Origin: Paenibacillus silvestris
GTDB taxonomy: Bacteria; Bacillota; Bacilli; Paenibacillales; NBRC-103111
Direction: 5' to 3'
Length of the DNA stretch: 64,000 nucleotides
NCBI RefSeq assembly: GCF_009882985.1
Contig: NZ_WTUZ01000022.1
Location: forward strand, 186,001 to 250,000
Positions 16,500 to 25,897 of the stretch are shown one piece after another. The position numbers were made by a program, and so were the translations under genes. The notes under the pieces were generated by a model that ran no database searches, had not been told where the DNA came from, and saw only the letters and a list, made by a program, of their open reading frames with translations. Within the stretch, counting starts at the first letter, position 1. Each line of letters begins with the position of its first letter.

Positions 16500-18548
16500 A
16501 TGCACTCGTCAATGATTGAGCAGGAAAATGGTGTTTTTCCAGCTGTGTGCTCACTGGATTGTCCAGATCAATGCGGATTGCTGCTTCATAAAGAAGCTGG
16601 CAAGATCGTTAAAATAGAGGGGGACCCCAACCACCCGGTTACACAAGGGGCAATATGCAATAAAGTTCGCAACATGACGGCACGTCTTTATGATGATAAA
16701 AGGCTGCAGTACCCTATGAAGCGTGTAGGTCCAAAAGGCGAGGGCAGCCGCTTCGAGAGGATTTCCTGGGAGGAAGCGATCGCAACCATCACGACCCGCT
16801 GGAAAAAGCAGATCGCAGAGGAAGGCCCCGAGTCCATTCTGCCTTACAGCTTTTATGGCAATATGGGACGGATTGGGACCGAGGGGATGGATCGCCGTTT
16901 TTTTAATCGGATGGGTGCAAGCCGTTTATTGTACTCAATCTGCGAATCGGCAGGAACCGAAGGCTATAAATATACGATGGGCGGCAGTTTTGGAACCGAT
17001 CCGGAGGAAACAGTGCACGCCAAGCTTATCATTATGTGGGGGATCAATGCCGTCAGCACGAATATGCATCAGGTGATGCTGGCGGAGAAGGCACGCAAGA
17101 ACGGTGCCCAAATCGTCGTCATCGACGCTCACAAGAACCAAACCGGCCGCTGGGCGGATTGGTTTATTCCGATTATGCCGGGAACGGATGCTGCGTTGGC
17201 TCTGGGGATCATGCATATTTTGTTCGCCGAAGATCACGTAGATGAAGCTTTTCTGAGGCAATATACAGTTGGCCATGAGGAACTCAGGGAGCATGTTCAG
17301 CAGTATGAACCTTCTGTGGTATCTGCAATAACAGGCGTTCCGGTCGAAGACCTCTACCGCTTAGCTAGATTATATGGTCAAACCTCGCCATCATTTATCC
17401 GCATCGGTAACGGGATTCAGCATCACGATAATGGCGGGATGTGCGTGAGGACCATTGCCTGCTTGCCGGCGTTAACGGGGCAGTGGATACAGCGTGGAGG
17501 CGGCGCTATTAAAGGGAATGGCGCCTATTTGGAGCACAATATTCCGGCCTTGCAGCGACCTGATCTAAGGGTGAAAGAGGCGCGTCAGATTAATATGAAT
17601 TTGCTTGGCAGCTCACTGCTGGAGCTAGATCCGCCCATTCATTCGCTGTATGTATACAATTCTAATCCGGCGTTAGTTGCCCCTCATGCTAATAAAGTGA
17701 GAGAAGGCCTTCGGCGCGAAGATTTGTTTACGGTTGTACATGATCTGTTTTTGACCGAGACGGCGAAATATGCCGATATCGTGCTCCCGGCGACTTCATC
17801 ATTTGAGAATACGGACTTTTACCGTTCCTATTGGCATCAATATGTGCATCTTCAGCTTCCAGTTGCGCGTCCTTATGGCGAGAGCAAAGCGAACGTCGAT
17901 GTGTTTCGCCTGCTCGCAGCAGGGATGGGTTATGAGGATGAGGCTTTGCAGGATACCGATGAGGATTTGGTGCGCCAAGCCTTGAATCATCCTGGCAATC
18001 CGGCTTTAGCGAATATTACCTATGATAACCTGCTGGAGAAGCAGTTCATGAAAGCGGAAGTGAAGCCGCTATTTCCTGGGGAATTGCGAACGCCGAGCGG
18101 CAAAATCGAACTTTACTCACGTGAGATGGAGGAGAAGGGCTATCCAGCTTTGCCAACGTACATTCCGCTTCCTGATGAAGGCGATTTGCCGTTCCTTTTC
18201 ATCCCTGCGCCGAATCACAACTTCCTGAATTCGACCTTCGCTCATAATGAGAAGCATGTCCGCATGGAAAAGACGCCCAAACTGCACATGAATGAAGCAG
18301 ATGCGGCCTCTTTAGGGCTAGTGAGTGGCGAGAAGGTTCGCGTGTGGAATACACGTGGCGAATGTGAGTTAACTGTAGCAGCGGGCTCGGATGTGCTGCC
18401 AGGTGTTGTCGTAAGCCAAGGGCTCTGGGCAGATTCGGCGGCTAGCGGCAGCAAAGCTTTGGTTAATGCACTTACACCGGATCGTGTGGCGGATATGGGC
18501 GGAGGGGCAACCTTTTTCTCCGGTCGTGTACATGTAGCCAAGCTGTAG
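16500..18548 (+). CDS. Molybdopterin oxidoreductase (YoaE-like)
   Basis: A 682-residue protein with the N-terminal [4Fe-4S] motif CSLDCPDQCG and a fourth cysteine in GAICNKVRN, followed by the molybdopterin-binding core (ISWEEAIATITTRW, IMWGINAVSTNMHQ, VVIDAHKNQTGRWAD, LPAVTG-like regions) and the C-terminal molydopterin dinucleotide-binding domain (MNEADAASLGLVSGEKVRVWNTRGE). It lacks a twin-arginine signal, so it should be cytoplasmic. The size and N-terminal motif are like B. subtilis YoaE and other soluble bis-MGD enzymes of unproven substrate. A cysteine in YSICESAG lies near the position that usually ligates molybdenum. Ribosome site GGAGGGG is 11 bases before the ATG. No partner subunit or cofactor gene is nearby. 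Confidence 0.88.
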   Translation: MHSSMIEQENGVFPAVCSLDCPDQCGLLLHKEAGKIVKIEGDPNHPVTQGAICNKVRNMTARLYDDKRLQYPMKRVGPKGEGSRFERISWEEAIATITTRWKKQIAEEGPESILPYSFYGNMGRIGTEGMDRRFFNRMGASRLLYSICESAGTEGYKYTMGGSFGTDPEETVHAKLIIMWGINAVSTNMHQVMLAEKARKNGAQIVVIDAHKNQTGRWADWFIPIMPGTDAALALGIMHILFAEDHVDEAFLRQYTVGHEELREHVQQYEPSVVSAITGVPVEDLYRLARLYGQTSPSFIRIGNGIQHHDNGGMCVRTIACLPALTGQWIQRGGGAIKGNGAYLEHNIPALQRPDLRVKEARQINMNLLGSSLLELDPPIHSLYVYNSNPALVAPHANKVREGLRREDLFTVVHDLFLTETAKYADIVLPATSSFENTDFYRSYWHQYVHLQLPVARPYGESKANVDVFRLLAAGMGYEDEALQDTDEDLVRQALNHPGNPALANITYDNLLEKQFMKAEVKPLFPGELRTPSGKIELYSREMEEKGYPALPTYIPLPDEGDLPFLFIPAPNHNFLNSTFAHNEKHVRMEKTPKLHMNEADAASLGLVSGEKVRVWNTRGECELTVAAGSDVLPGVVVSQGLWADSAASGSKALVNALTPDRVADMGGGATFFSGRVHVAKL

Positions 18549-18606
18549 AAGTGAGCCGAACGCATAGGCGCCTCGCCGCATAAGGTAATGCAGGAGGTGA
18601 TGGCCT

Positions 18607-18849
18607 ATGTCATTACAGCAAAAAGCTTATGCTTGGATTGGCAGTCCAGTAGGTGTATCCCTAATGGACGGTACCGGAACTTCGGGCATTCTGTGCAGTG
18701 TGCAAGGCGGGTCGATTTACCTGATCGAATACCTATATCATACGCAATTTGCAACCAAGCATTATGCCTTCAATCAAATTCGGGATATTTATCCTTTCCC
18801 GCAATGCCCGCAGCCGCAAGTGCTGTACCAAGCGAAGCCCATATATTAG
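18607..18849 (+). CDS. Small conserved-looking hypothetical protein, 80 residues
   Basis: An 80-residue frame preceded by a near-perfect AGGAGGTGAT ending about six bases before the ATG. The sequence has a GTGTSGILCSVQGGSIYLIEY core, looks like a small beta-barrel, and ends in a Pro/Gln/Tyr-rich tail (PQCPQPQVLYQAKPIY). A hairpin terminator follows directly. A longer overlapping frame in another register lacks this ribosome site and is disregarded. I do not recognise a characterised family. Confidence 0.7.
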   Translation: MSLQQKAYAWIGSPVGVSLMDGTGTSGILCSVQGGSIYLIEYLYHTQFATKHYAFNQIRDIYPFPQCPQPQVLYQAKPIY

Positions 18850-18860
18850 TTTCTGAAGAA

Positions 18861-18886
18861 GCCGTCCCTGAGGGGGCGGTTTTTTT
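18861..18886 (+). terminator. Rho-independent terminator after the 80-residue protein
   Basis: CCGTCCC pairs with GGGGCGG across a short loop, followed by seven T residues. Confidence 0.8.
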
Positions 18887-19018
18887 GTCATTGGGTGAGC
18901 GAAACAGGCGGAATTGTTGAAGGGGTTGGCGCTTTGGTGACATCTAGGAACATCGAGGGAACTCCGAGGGAACTCCGTTCCTCTATTTTGGTGAAAACCG
19001 CTGGTTTGAGAGGTCGTG

Positions 19019-19145
19019 GGGAACTACAGGGTCTTAATTAAGCTAGAATAGCTGTTTATGAGCTTGTAGCGCACGAATAACGGATCATAGTTCCCTCCTA
19101 CAGCTAAAAGGGCATTTCTCGGGGATATAGCGCCCTGTAGTTCCC
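19019..19145. repeat. 127-base element with 13-base perfect terminal inverted repeats
   Basis: GGGAACTACAGGG at 19019-19031 is exactly complementary to CCCTGTAGTTCCC at 19133-19145, with partial complementarity extending outward. The inside includes ATAACGGATCATAGTTCCC, which resembles other intergenic repeats in this window. It occupies the 520-base gene-free gap 18887-19408. It resembles a MITE or REP-like Paenibacillus repeat; mobility is not shown. Confidence 0.55.
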
Positions 19146-19149
19146 TTCC

Positions 19150-19262
19150 ACTTCCTTGGATGTTCCTCGATGTTTTTCGATCTGTTTCTCGATCTGTTCC
19201 TGAATGCTTCCTCAGTCCTTCCTCAATTCTTCCTTAGTCCTCCCTCAATCCTCCCTCAGTCC
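19150..19262. repeat. Degenerate pyrimidine-rich tandem repeat
   Basis: The plus strand consists of loose repeats of TTCCTCAGTCC / CTCCCTCAATCC preceded by TTCCTCGATG / TTTCTCGATCTG units. A short purine-rich counterpart (GAGGGAACTCCGAGGGAACTCC) lies at about 18955-18977. No coding potential is evident. Confidence 0.5.
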
Positions 19263-19358
19263 ACATGACCTTCACCATTTCCAATAATATCCCTCCAACA
19301 CCTAAATAAATGACAATGAAAGTAGATCAAAAGGGGGTAATATGGAATCGCAGCTAAT

Positions 19359-19372
19359 TGTATACGCTTACA
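19359..19372 (+). promoter_or_regulatory. Candidate cre (CcpA-binding) site upstream of the beta-helix protein
   Basis: TGTATACGCTTACA differs from the ideal TGWAARCGYTWNCW catabolite-responsive element at essentially one position. It lies 37 bases upstream of the start codon at 19409, so CcpA binding would be expected to repress the gene when preferred sugars are present. Confidence 0.55.
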
Positions 19373-19408
19373 ATACGCGAGACTAAATTGAATAAGGAGC
19401 ATCGCTAC

Positions 19409-22400
19409 ATGAAAATTCACTTTTTACAAAAGAGATTAGCTTTGTTGGTATTGTTCTGCATGGTCTTTTCGCTACTCCTCGTTCCTGCGGCAGGCAAGGC
19501 AGCGGATGTTGAGGTAGATGTTGCTGCTCTCCCAACCATTGCAGACGCTGCTATCGTGACAGATAGCTCCAAGCCTGAGGTGGCGGATGCGAACTATGAC
19601 AACAGAACGAATTTGGGAAGCTCGACGCAAGGATTATACAGTCTTTCAACCAGCAGTTCGAAAAAAACAGAAGTCTACTTCAAGTTTGATGTGTCTACGG
19701 TCTCCGATAGTACGTACAGATATTATTTGCAAGTGTCTGCGAAAAAAGGCAGCAGCGACATCGACACTGCCCTTCAAGTGTATGGTCTACTCAATAACTC
19801 ATGGCAAGAATCAACAATAACCTGGAATACGGCTCCTCAGACAGATTTGTCTGCAATGAATCCATTAGGGCAGTTTATCGTGAATCAGGCTAATGCAGGT
19901 AAGCCAATTTTATACACCGTAGACGTAACGGATTATGTCAGGCAGCATCTCTCCGATCAAGCCGTTTCTTTCATCATTGCTTCAAATTCTACGAACTCTG
20001 TTAACGTGTATTCCAAAGAGAACACATCGGCCTCCAATCCGGAGCCGCAGCTCTCGGTACGACGTGTCGTTCAAAGCGACAATACCCCTCCAACTTGGGG
20101 GCAAAACGCAGCGCTAAAATCGATAAATCTAGGCATGGATTTTGTTCAATTAACGTGGCCGGCCGCGATGGATGATAGTGCAGTGTCCAACTATAAGCTT
20201 TATCAAAATGATGTACTGCTAAGTGACGTAAAAGGAAATACCTACACCGTACAAGGATTAGCTCCGAATACGAGCGTTACTTATAGTGTGTACGCAGGAG
20301 ATGCCGTCGGTAATTATTCGCTGACACCGCTGATTTACCATGTAACTACATTGTCCGCTCCAGTTGCACCTTTGCAAGTCGTTGAAGTCAATGCGAGCAG
20401 CAGCGATGGCAATGTAGAGAGCAACACGCTCGATAACAACTTATTCAGCCGCTGGTCAGCATCAGGTGACGGGCAATACGTTATGTTTGATTTGGGGCAA
20501 GCGAAGAACATTGGTTACGTTGGTATTGCCTTCTATAAAGGCGATCTGCGTACGACGCTCATTGATATTCAAACTTCAAACGATGCGCAAACCTGGACGA
20601 ATGTTTTCACCGGAAACAGCCGTCCGAACATGGTAGATATGCAGGCTTTTGATATCCCGGATACGCAGGCGCGTTTCGTTCGAGTCATTGGACACGGTAA
20701 CTCAGATGGCAGCACGTTTACAAGTTTAACGGAAGTCATGATCTACCCGCCCTTCCCTTCCGGTGATACGCCAGTAGCGATTGTTCCTAATATTACGCCA
20801 ACAGCGCCGCCAGGGACGGTACCTTTTACTAAGCCGGGCTTAACGAATCCAGACGGGTCTGAACACGCGCTCCACACGCCTAATCAGGTAACTGGCGCTA
20901 CACGTAACGTGCTTGATTATGGCGCAAACCCAGCGGATAATGCCCAGGATGATCGTATCGCGATCCAAAATGCCATTGATGCCGCAGCAGCAGGCGACGA
21001 AGTTTTTATTCCCAATGGGGTTTATAACTTAATAACTTCCCCAGATGGGTTCATCAACTTAAAGCTGAAGTCAGGCGTCAACCTTCGGGGGGAGAGTGAG
21101 TCACAAACGATTTTGAAATCAAGCATTGATGATGTTAAAAATAGTTCTGTCCTGAAATCATCGAGTCAACATGATATTCTGGTTTCAAATTTGACCGTTA
21201 CATCAACATGGGATCGTACGTTTTCATTAGATCATGTTATGAACAATCCGGCTGCCGGAGGGCCTGACAGCATGATAGCAGTCGCTAATTATGGTGAAAT
21301 TCCTTCGTATAACGTGACCATTGATCATGTCACTGTGGAGCGTTTTCGTCGGATGGCCATACGGATCGAGAATAGTCATGATGTCGTCGTGCGCCATGCG
21401 ACTTTCCGAAAGGCAACGGACTTAGGCGGCGGCGGTGCTGGCTATGGCACTTCCATTCAAGGAATGCCGAAGGTTGATAGGCTCGGTTTTGATAATGATA
21501 CGTATTGGAACGTGGTGGAAGATTCCACCTTTGAAGGGCCGTATCTACGCCATGGCTCCCTCATTCAAAACGTAGCGCACAACAACGAACTGCGAAATAA
21601 TCACTATAAGAATACAAAGCTAGACGCGATTGATCTCCACGGTGAGTTAGAATATTTAAACGAAGTTTACGGGAATACCGTTGAGGATATTTTGACAGGC
21701 GGGGGCGTAGGACTTGGTAATACAGGCGGGACGGCGCCAAGCAATCATAGTAAAACAGGACCTCATAACTACATTCATGACAATGTGATCCGTAATGCGC
21801 GTGAAGGAATTGTCGTAACAATGGGCACTCCGGATACGTTGATTGAACGTAACATCATTGAAAATACAACGACTGTAAACAATGGTGTGGGCATCAATAT
21901 TTTAAACGGACCAGGAACACGTATTGTGAACAACATCATTCGTAATAACACAGCTTCTGGCTACTGGGGAATTTTGCTGGAACACGACAATGGGGATCAA
22001 AACGCCGGTAATGTTGGTGCTGGGGACCCTCAAAATGTACAGATCATAGGCAATACCATCACTGGAAACACATATGGGATTCAGCTGCAGAAGGGTACGA
22101 ACATTTCTGTTACCAAAAATATAGTAAATAATATAGGCACGAATTATTTGAAAGCTAGTGGTGTTACGGCAACTGAAATTTGGCCATCCACAGATAATAC
22201 GTTGAGCAGCCTCACAATCAGTGCTGGGGCGTTAAGCCCTGTATTTGACGCAGCACAAACGAATTACACTTTAAGTGTACCAAAGGTAACAAATGAAATT
22301 CTCATCACGCCAACGGCAGCAAGCGGCGAAGCCGGCATTACTGTGAACGGAGCCTCCGTGGACAGCGGCACAGCATCAACTGCAATCCAACTAAACGTAG

Positions 22401-22801
22401 GTGCAAATGTAATCGATATTGTAGTTACCGCAGAAAACAGCACAACGAAGACGTATCAGCTGACAGTAACACGCATGCTTTCAGACAATGCAAATCTCAG
22501 CAGCCTGATAACCAGTTCTGGAACATTAAGTCCTGGGTTCGATGCGAATATCACAGCTTACACCGTAGAAGTTCCAGTAGGAACAAGTAAAATCACGATC
22601 AAACCGACTACAAGCGATAGTTTGGCAAAGGTAACTGTGAATGGTGCAGATGTTGTAAGTGGTACAACATCATCTGTTATTCATTTGAAGCAAGGTGAAA
22701 ACAGGATAGAGCTTATGATTACGGCCGAGAATCAAACGGCAAAAGTTTATAAGCTAACTGTCAAGAGGGGGAACAAAGGGGATAAAGACAAAGATAAGTA
22801 A
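19409..22801 (+). CDS. Secreted multidomain beta-helix polysaccharide-active protein
   Basis: An 1130-residue exported protein; ATG at 19409 has AAGGAG nine bases upstream. After a signal peptide (core LALLVLFCMVFSLLLVPAA, then GKA), the modules are: a DNRLRE/CBM96-like beta-sandwich (about 36-215; WQESTITWNTAPQTD), a fibronectin III domain (about 223-310), an F5/8-type C discoidin carbohydrate-binding domain (about 315-445; RFVRVIGHG), a right-handed beta-helix of pectate-lyase-3 type (about 500-920; NVLDYGANPADNAQDDRIAI, many Asn-ladder turns), and two cadherin-like beta-sandwich repeats (about 930-1120) each beginning LSSL and ending TYQLTVTR or VYKLTVKR. The charged tail ends in alternating Lys/Asp. 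Probably a lyase or hydrolase on pectin, alginate or similar glycans; the exact substrate is not evident. Confidence 0.87.
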   Translation: MKIHFLQKRLALLVLFCMVFSLLLVPAAGKAADVEVDVAALPTIADAAIVTDSSKPEVADANYDNRTNLGSSTQGLYSLSTSSSKKTEVYFKFDVSTVSDSTYRYYLQVSAKKGSSDIDTALQVYGLLNNSWQESTITWNTAPQTDLSAMNPLGQFIVNQANAGKPILYTVDVTDYVRQHLSDQAVSFIIASNSTNSVNVYSKENTSASNPEPQLSVRRVVQSDNTPPTWGQNAALKSINLGMDFVQLTWPAAMDDSAVSNYKLYQNDVLLSDVKGNTYTVQGLAPNTSVTYSVYAGDAVGNYSLTPLIYHVTTLSAPVAPLQVVEVNASSSDGNVESNTLDNNLFSRWSASGDGQYVMFDLGQAKNIGYVGIAFYKGDLRTTLIDIQTSNDAQTWTNVFTGNSRPNMVDMQAFDIPDTQARFVRVIGHGNSDGSTFTSLTEVMIYPPFPSGDTPVAIVPNITPTAPPGTVPFTKPGLTNPDGSEHALHTPNQVTGATRNVLDYGANPADNAQDDRIAIQNAIDAAAAGDEVFIPNGVYNLITSPDGFINLKLKSGVNLRGESESQTILKSSIDDVKNSSVLKSSSQHDILVSNLTVTSTWDRTFSLDHVMNNPAAGGPDSMIAVANYGEIPSYNVTIDHVTVERFRRMAIRIENSHDVVVRHATFRKATDLGGGGAGYGTSIQGMPKVDRLGFDNDTYWNVVEDSTFEGPYLRHGSLIQNVAHNNELRNNHYKNTKLDAIDLHGELEYLNEVYGNTVEDILTGGGVGLGNTGGTAPSNHSKTGPHNYIHDNVIRNAREGIVVTMGTPDTLIERNIIENTTTVNNGVGINILNGPGTRIVNNIIRNNTASGYWGILLEHDNGDQNAGNVGAGDPQNVQIIGNTITGNTYGIQLQKGTNISVTKNIVNNIGTNYLKASGVTATEIWPSTDNTLSSLTISAGALSPVFDAAQTNYTLSVPKVTNEILITPTAASGEAGITVNGASVDSGTASTAIQLNVGANVIDIVVTAENSTTKTYQLTVTRMLSDNANLSSLITSSGTLSPGFDANITAYTVEVPVGTSKITIKPTTSDSLAKVTVNGADVVSGTTSSVIHLKQGENRIELMITAENQTAKVYKLTVKRGNKGDKDKDK

Positions 22802-22814
22802 TTAACTGTTGTGC

Positions 22815-22863
22815 AAGCTATGGCTGAAAGCTTCGAAAGAAGCAATTCCGTCATAGCTTTTTT
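22815..22863 (+). terminator. Rho-independent terminator after the beta-helix protein
   Basis: AAGCTATGGCTGAA pairs with TTCCGTCATAGCTT (two mismatches/wobbles) and is followed by a T run. Confidence 0.75.
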
Positions 22864-22974
22864 ACTTCCTGGGCGTTATCCAGAAAAATCCAATGGTCAA
22901 AAAAGGAAATATCCTAACATTTGCAGAAGATACAAGGAGTGAGAATTTGAAAGGCCCTAGGTTTAGGAGGAGCT

Positions 22975-24222
22975 ATGTTACTAGAGAAATTATTTCTGAA
23001 CATCCTGATTGTCCTTGCTCCTGTTTTATTGCAGAGCGTTTTTGGCGAGCGCTGGAGTTATGCGAAATCTCCCATTGCGATGGGGCTGTTGTATGGAGCT
23101 GCCTCCTCTCTTTGTCTACTGTTTTCTTATGAAGATCTTAATTTGTTTTGGGATTTGCGCTACGTTCCTACGGTCATAGCAACGGTCTATATGGGGCGGA
23201 AGGCAGGCTTTATTAACTATGTGATGATTATTATGACGCGTACCTACCTTGGTGGCGATGCGCTTTTGTTCGGCTATATCAGTATGACCCTTGCGTTTTT
23301 GATTCCCTTACTGGCTTCGTTCAAAGTCAACTCGCTGACAGGAAACTCGCGGATTAAGGCGACTATTTTGGTTGCTCTCGGGCCACTGTTTGTCATGCTC
23401 ACGATATTAGTATCGTACTCGCTGTTTTCTGGCGAACCGTTGGATTATAGAATGATTCCTGCCATCATTGCGTTCGGAATCCTCACGATTCTAGGTACCT
23501 GGTTCTCAACGATGCTGCTGGAACTTAACGAAGAACATGCCAAAATGAAAGCGGAAATTCAAAAAGCCGAGAAAATGAAGACCTTAGGTGAGCTTGCTGC
23601 ATCTATCGCCCATGAAGTTCGTAATCCGCTAACGGTTGTGAAAGGCTTTCTTCAACTCATGCGTCCGAGCGAATTAGGTAAAAATCAACAGTACCTGACC
23701 ATTGCCATGGAGGAGCTGGAGCGGGCAGAGACAATTATTAGTGATTATTTAAATTTCTCCAAGCCCAAACTAACGAAGCTGGAATCCTTTTCTTTTTCAG
23801 ATGTGCTAAATAATATCCTGATTCTTCTTTCGCCGATGGCGATGAAAAATGGTGTTGAGCTTTCCTGTCATGTCGACGACCACATCTATATTCATTCCGA
23901 TAGAGGGCAGCTGCAGCAGGCGCTGGTGAATGTGATCAAAAATGCGATTGAGGCTACGCAGGTGAATGGCGAAGTGCAGGTTCGTTTGACGGGGTTAGCA
24001 GGCGAAGTGCAAATCAGAATTTGCGATAATGGCAAAGGAATGAGCAAAGAACAGCTATCCCGCATCGGCCACCTGTTTTACTCCACGAAGGATGTAGGGA
24101 CGGGACTGGGGACAGCTGTTACCATCCGAATCATCGAAACGATGAACGGCACAATTGTTTATGAAAGTGAAGAAGGCGTAGGCACAACAGTGACAATTAC
24201 CTTACCCTTGCAGCAAAATTAG
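22975..24222 (+). CDS. Sensor histidine kinase with 5TM receptor domain (KinB-like)
   Basis: A 415-residue kinase. Residues 1-185 contain about six membrane segments of the 5TMR-LYT type ([20 protein letters not shown]). The HisKA domain has phospho-acceptor [20 protein letters not shown] (about residue 220), and the ATPase domain has [17 protein letters not shown] and GTGLGTAVT boxes. This architecture matches the sporulation-type kinases KinB/KinD and similar Paenibacillus orphan kinases, which feed the Spo0 phosphorelay; that role is inference. No response regulator is adjacent. AGGAGG lies before the ATG. The last four bases overlap the convergent queF stop codon. Confidence 0.88.
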   Translation: MLLEKLFLNILIVLAPVLLQSVFGERWSYAKSPIAMGLLYGAASSLCLLFSYEDLNLFWDLRYVPTVIATVYMGRKAGFINYVMIIMTRTYLGGDALLFGYISMTLAFLIPLLASFKVNSLTGNSRIKATILVALGPLFVMLTILVSYSLFSGEPLDYRMIPAIIAFGILTILGTWFSTMLLELNEEHAKMKAEIQKAEKMKTLGELAASIAHEVRNPLTVVKGFLQLMRPSELGKNQQYLTIAMEELERAETIISDYLNFSKPKLTKLESFSFSDVLNNILILLSPMAMKNGVELSCHVDDHIYIHSDRGQLQQALVNVIKNAIEATQVNGEVQVRLTGLAGEVQIRICDNGKGMSKEQLSRIGHLFYSTKDVGTGLGTAVTIRIIETMNGTIVYESEEGVGTTVTITLPLQQN

Positions 24223-24719
24223 CGATTATCGATTTTTTCTGGGTACATATCGTGATTCATCAACCGGTGCTCAGCCATCGCTTCAAATTTCGTCCCCGGC
24301 TGACCCCAATTGCAATAAGGATCGATCGAAATGCCGCCGCGCGGTGTGAATTTCCCCCAAACTTCAATATAGCGGGGCTCCATAAGCTTGATCAAATCAT
24401 CCATAATAATGTTGACGCAGTCCTCATGGAAGTCGCCATGGTTACGGAAGCTGAACAGATACAGCTTGAGGGATTTGCTCTCTACCATTTTGATATTCGG
24501 AATATAGGAGATGTAGAGGGTGGCGAAATCCGGCTGTCCAGTGACGGGACACAGGCTCGTGAATTCAGGGAAATTGAATTTGACGAAATAATCTCTGTTC
24601 GGATGTTTGTTATCAAATGCTTCTAGCAGCGTCGGATCATAGTTGAACACATATTTCGTTCCTTGATTTCCGAGCAGGGTGATCTCTTTTAAATCTTCAT
24701 TGCTTCTACCTGTAGACAT
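24219..24719 (-). CDS. queF: NADPH-dependent 7-cyano-7-deazaguanine reductase
   Basis: A 166-residue type I QueF. It reduces preQ0 to preQ1 in queuosine biosynthesis. Signature segments: [20 protein letters not shown], containing the nucleophilic Cys and the general-acid Asp seven residues later; [20 protein letters not shown], the QueF motif with the substrate-binding Glu/His; and [16 protein letters not shown]. The gene is preceded by a preQ1-I riboswitch (24735-24770), so its translation is expected to fall when preQ1 accumulates. No other queuosine gene is adjacent. Confidence 0.96.
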   Translation of the reverse strand: MSTGRSNEDLKEITLLGNQGTKYVFNYDPTLLEAFDNKHPNRDYFVKFNFPEFTSLCPVTGQPDFATLYISYIPNIKMVESKSLKLYLFSFRNHGDFHEDCVNIIMDDLIKLMEPRYIEVWGKFTPRGGISIDPYCNWGQPGTKFEAMAEHRLMNHDMYPEKIDNR

Positions 24720-24734
24720 GATGAATCCTCTTTT

Positions 24735-24770
24735 CTTAGTTTTTTATAGAGGGAGTTTGCGAACCTCTTC
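24735..24770 (-). promoter_or_regulatory. preQ1-I riboswitch controlling queF
   Basis: On the minus strand, AGAGGTTCGCAAACTCCCTC continues TATAAAAAACTAAG. This matches the class I preQ1 aptamer: P1 arm AGAGG paired with CCTCT, a C-containing loop, and the A-rich tail ending AAACTAA that pairs back into the loop as a pseudoknot. It ends about 15 bases before the queF ATG and lies next to the ribosome site AGAGGA, with no T-tract terminator between, which suggests translational control. Confidence 0.9.
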
Positions 24771-24779
24771 TAGGAGCAA

Positions 24780-24788
24780 ATAGTACCA
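24780..24788 (-). promoter_or_regulatory. Extended -10 promoter element of queF
   Basis: Minus strand TGGTACTAT gives a TGn-extended -10 whose start point would fall at about 24773, just before the aptamer at 24770. No convincing -35 was seen. Confidence 0.45.
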
Positions 24789-24868
24789 TATACGCCGCGA
24801 AAATGCATCTCTGGAAGGTTGGAATTTCATGGTGTCCGCACTTGTAGATACCACAGAGGAGGCAGTAA

Positions 24869-24877
24869 TGGTAAAAT
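24869..24877 (+). promoter_or_regulatory. Extended -10 promoter element of thyA
   Basis: TGGTAAAAT is a TGn-extended -10; transcription would start near 24884. That makes an in-frame ATG at 24886 essentially leaderless and favours the TTG at 24922 as the thyA start. Confidence 0.45.
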
Positions 24878-24921
24878 AGATAGATATGCCTTTTTTATTA
24901 CGGGATGGAGGTTCGTTAGCT

Positions 24922-25866
24922 TTGAAAGCCTATCAGGAACTACTACAAGATATACTTACCAATGGGACAAGAAAGGAAGACAGAACAGGGACGGGGACGA
25001 TTTCCGTATTTGGCAGGCAAATGCGGTTTAACCTTGCAGATGGATTCCCACTTGTCACGACGAAAAGAGTGCCTTTTCGGTTAATCGCCAGTGAAATGCT
25101 TTGGTTTATTAAAGGGGATACGAATATTCGTTATCTGCTGCAGCATAACAACCATATTTGGAATGAATGGGCTTTTAAAAAGTGGGTGGAAAGCGCAGAT
25201 TATACGGGACCGGATATGACCAATTTTGGTCTGCGAGCTCAGCAGGATGAAGCATTCAAGGTGCAGTATGACGAGCAAATGGCGAGTTTCGTGGAAAAAG
25301 TGCTGAATGACGAGTCGTTTGCGAAGCAATACGGCGAGCTCGGAGATGTGTATGGCAAGCAGTGGAGAGATTGGACGACAACGCAGGGCGGTACGATCGA
25401 TCAGCTCAAAGAGGTCATTCATATGATCAAAACGAACCCGGATTCGCGCAGGCTTATCGTCTCCGCATGGAATCCCGAGGATGTGCCAAGCATGGCGCTG
25501 CCGCCGTGTCACACGATGTTTCAGTTCTATGTGGCAGATGGCAAGCTGAGCTGCCAACTGTATCAGCGCAGTGCAGATACGTTCCTGGGTATTCCTTTTA
25601 ACATTGCAGGTTATGCACTGCTCACGCACCTTATTGCACAGGAGTGCGGACTAGGTGTAGGGGAATTTGTCCACACCCTTGGAGATGCTCATATTTACAC
25701 GAATCATATCGACCAGATTCATACGCTGCTGAGCCGTGAACCGAAGGAATTGCCAACGATTAAGCTGAATCCCAATGTCGCGTCGCTGTTCGAATTTGAT
25801 GTAAGCGATATTGAGCTGGTCGGATACAACCCGCACCCAACGATTAAGGCGCCAGTAGCTGTATAG
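24922..25866 (+). CDS. thyA: Thymidylate synthase
   Basis: A 314-residue enzyme making dTMP from dUMP with methylenetetrahydrofolate as methyl donor and reductant. The catalytic segment is [13 protein letters not shown], with [14 protein letters not shown] and [11 protein letters not shown] also diagnostic. It has the roughly 50-residue insertion (about residues 88-140) seen in the Lactobacillus casei-type enzyme of 316 residues. I use the TTG at 24922 (protein then starts with [11 protein letters not shown]), which has GGAGG ten bases upstream; an alternative ATG at 24886 would add 12 residues. dfrA follows 31 bases later and regenerates the folate. Confidence 0.95.
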   Translation: MKAYQELLQDILTNGTRKEDRTGTGTISVFGRQMRFNLADGFPLVTTKRVPFRLIASEMLWFIKGDTNIRYLLQHNNHIWNEWAFKKWVESADYTGPDMTNFGLRAQQDEAFKVQYDEQMASFVEKVLNDESFAKQYGELGDVYGKQWRDWTTTQGGTIDQLKEVIHMIKTNPDSRRLIVSAWNPEDVPSMALPPCHTMFQFYVADGKLSCQLYQRSADTFLGIPFNIAGYALLTHLIAQECGLGVGEFVHTLGDAHIYTNHIDQIHTLLSREPKELPTIKLNPNVASLFEFDVSDIELVGYNPHPTIKAPVAV

Positions 25867-25897
25867 CCATGTTACGAGAGGAGCTTGTGAACCAGCT

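Noticed and set aside
18588..18920. 110-codon frame overlapping the 80-residue gene in another register
   Set aside because: It runs through the terminator at 18861-18886 and lacks a ribosome site, whereas the 80-residue frame has a near-perfect one.
24866..24880. Four-codon minimal ORF (ATG GTA AAA TAG) with a GGAGG before thyA
   Set aside because: It overlaps the proposed extended -10 element and lies upstream of the probable transcription start, so it would not be transcribed.
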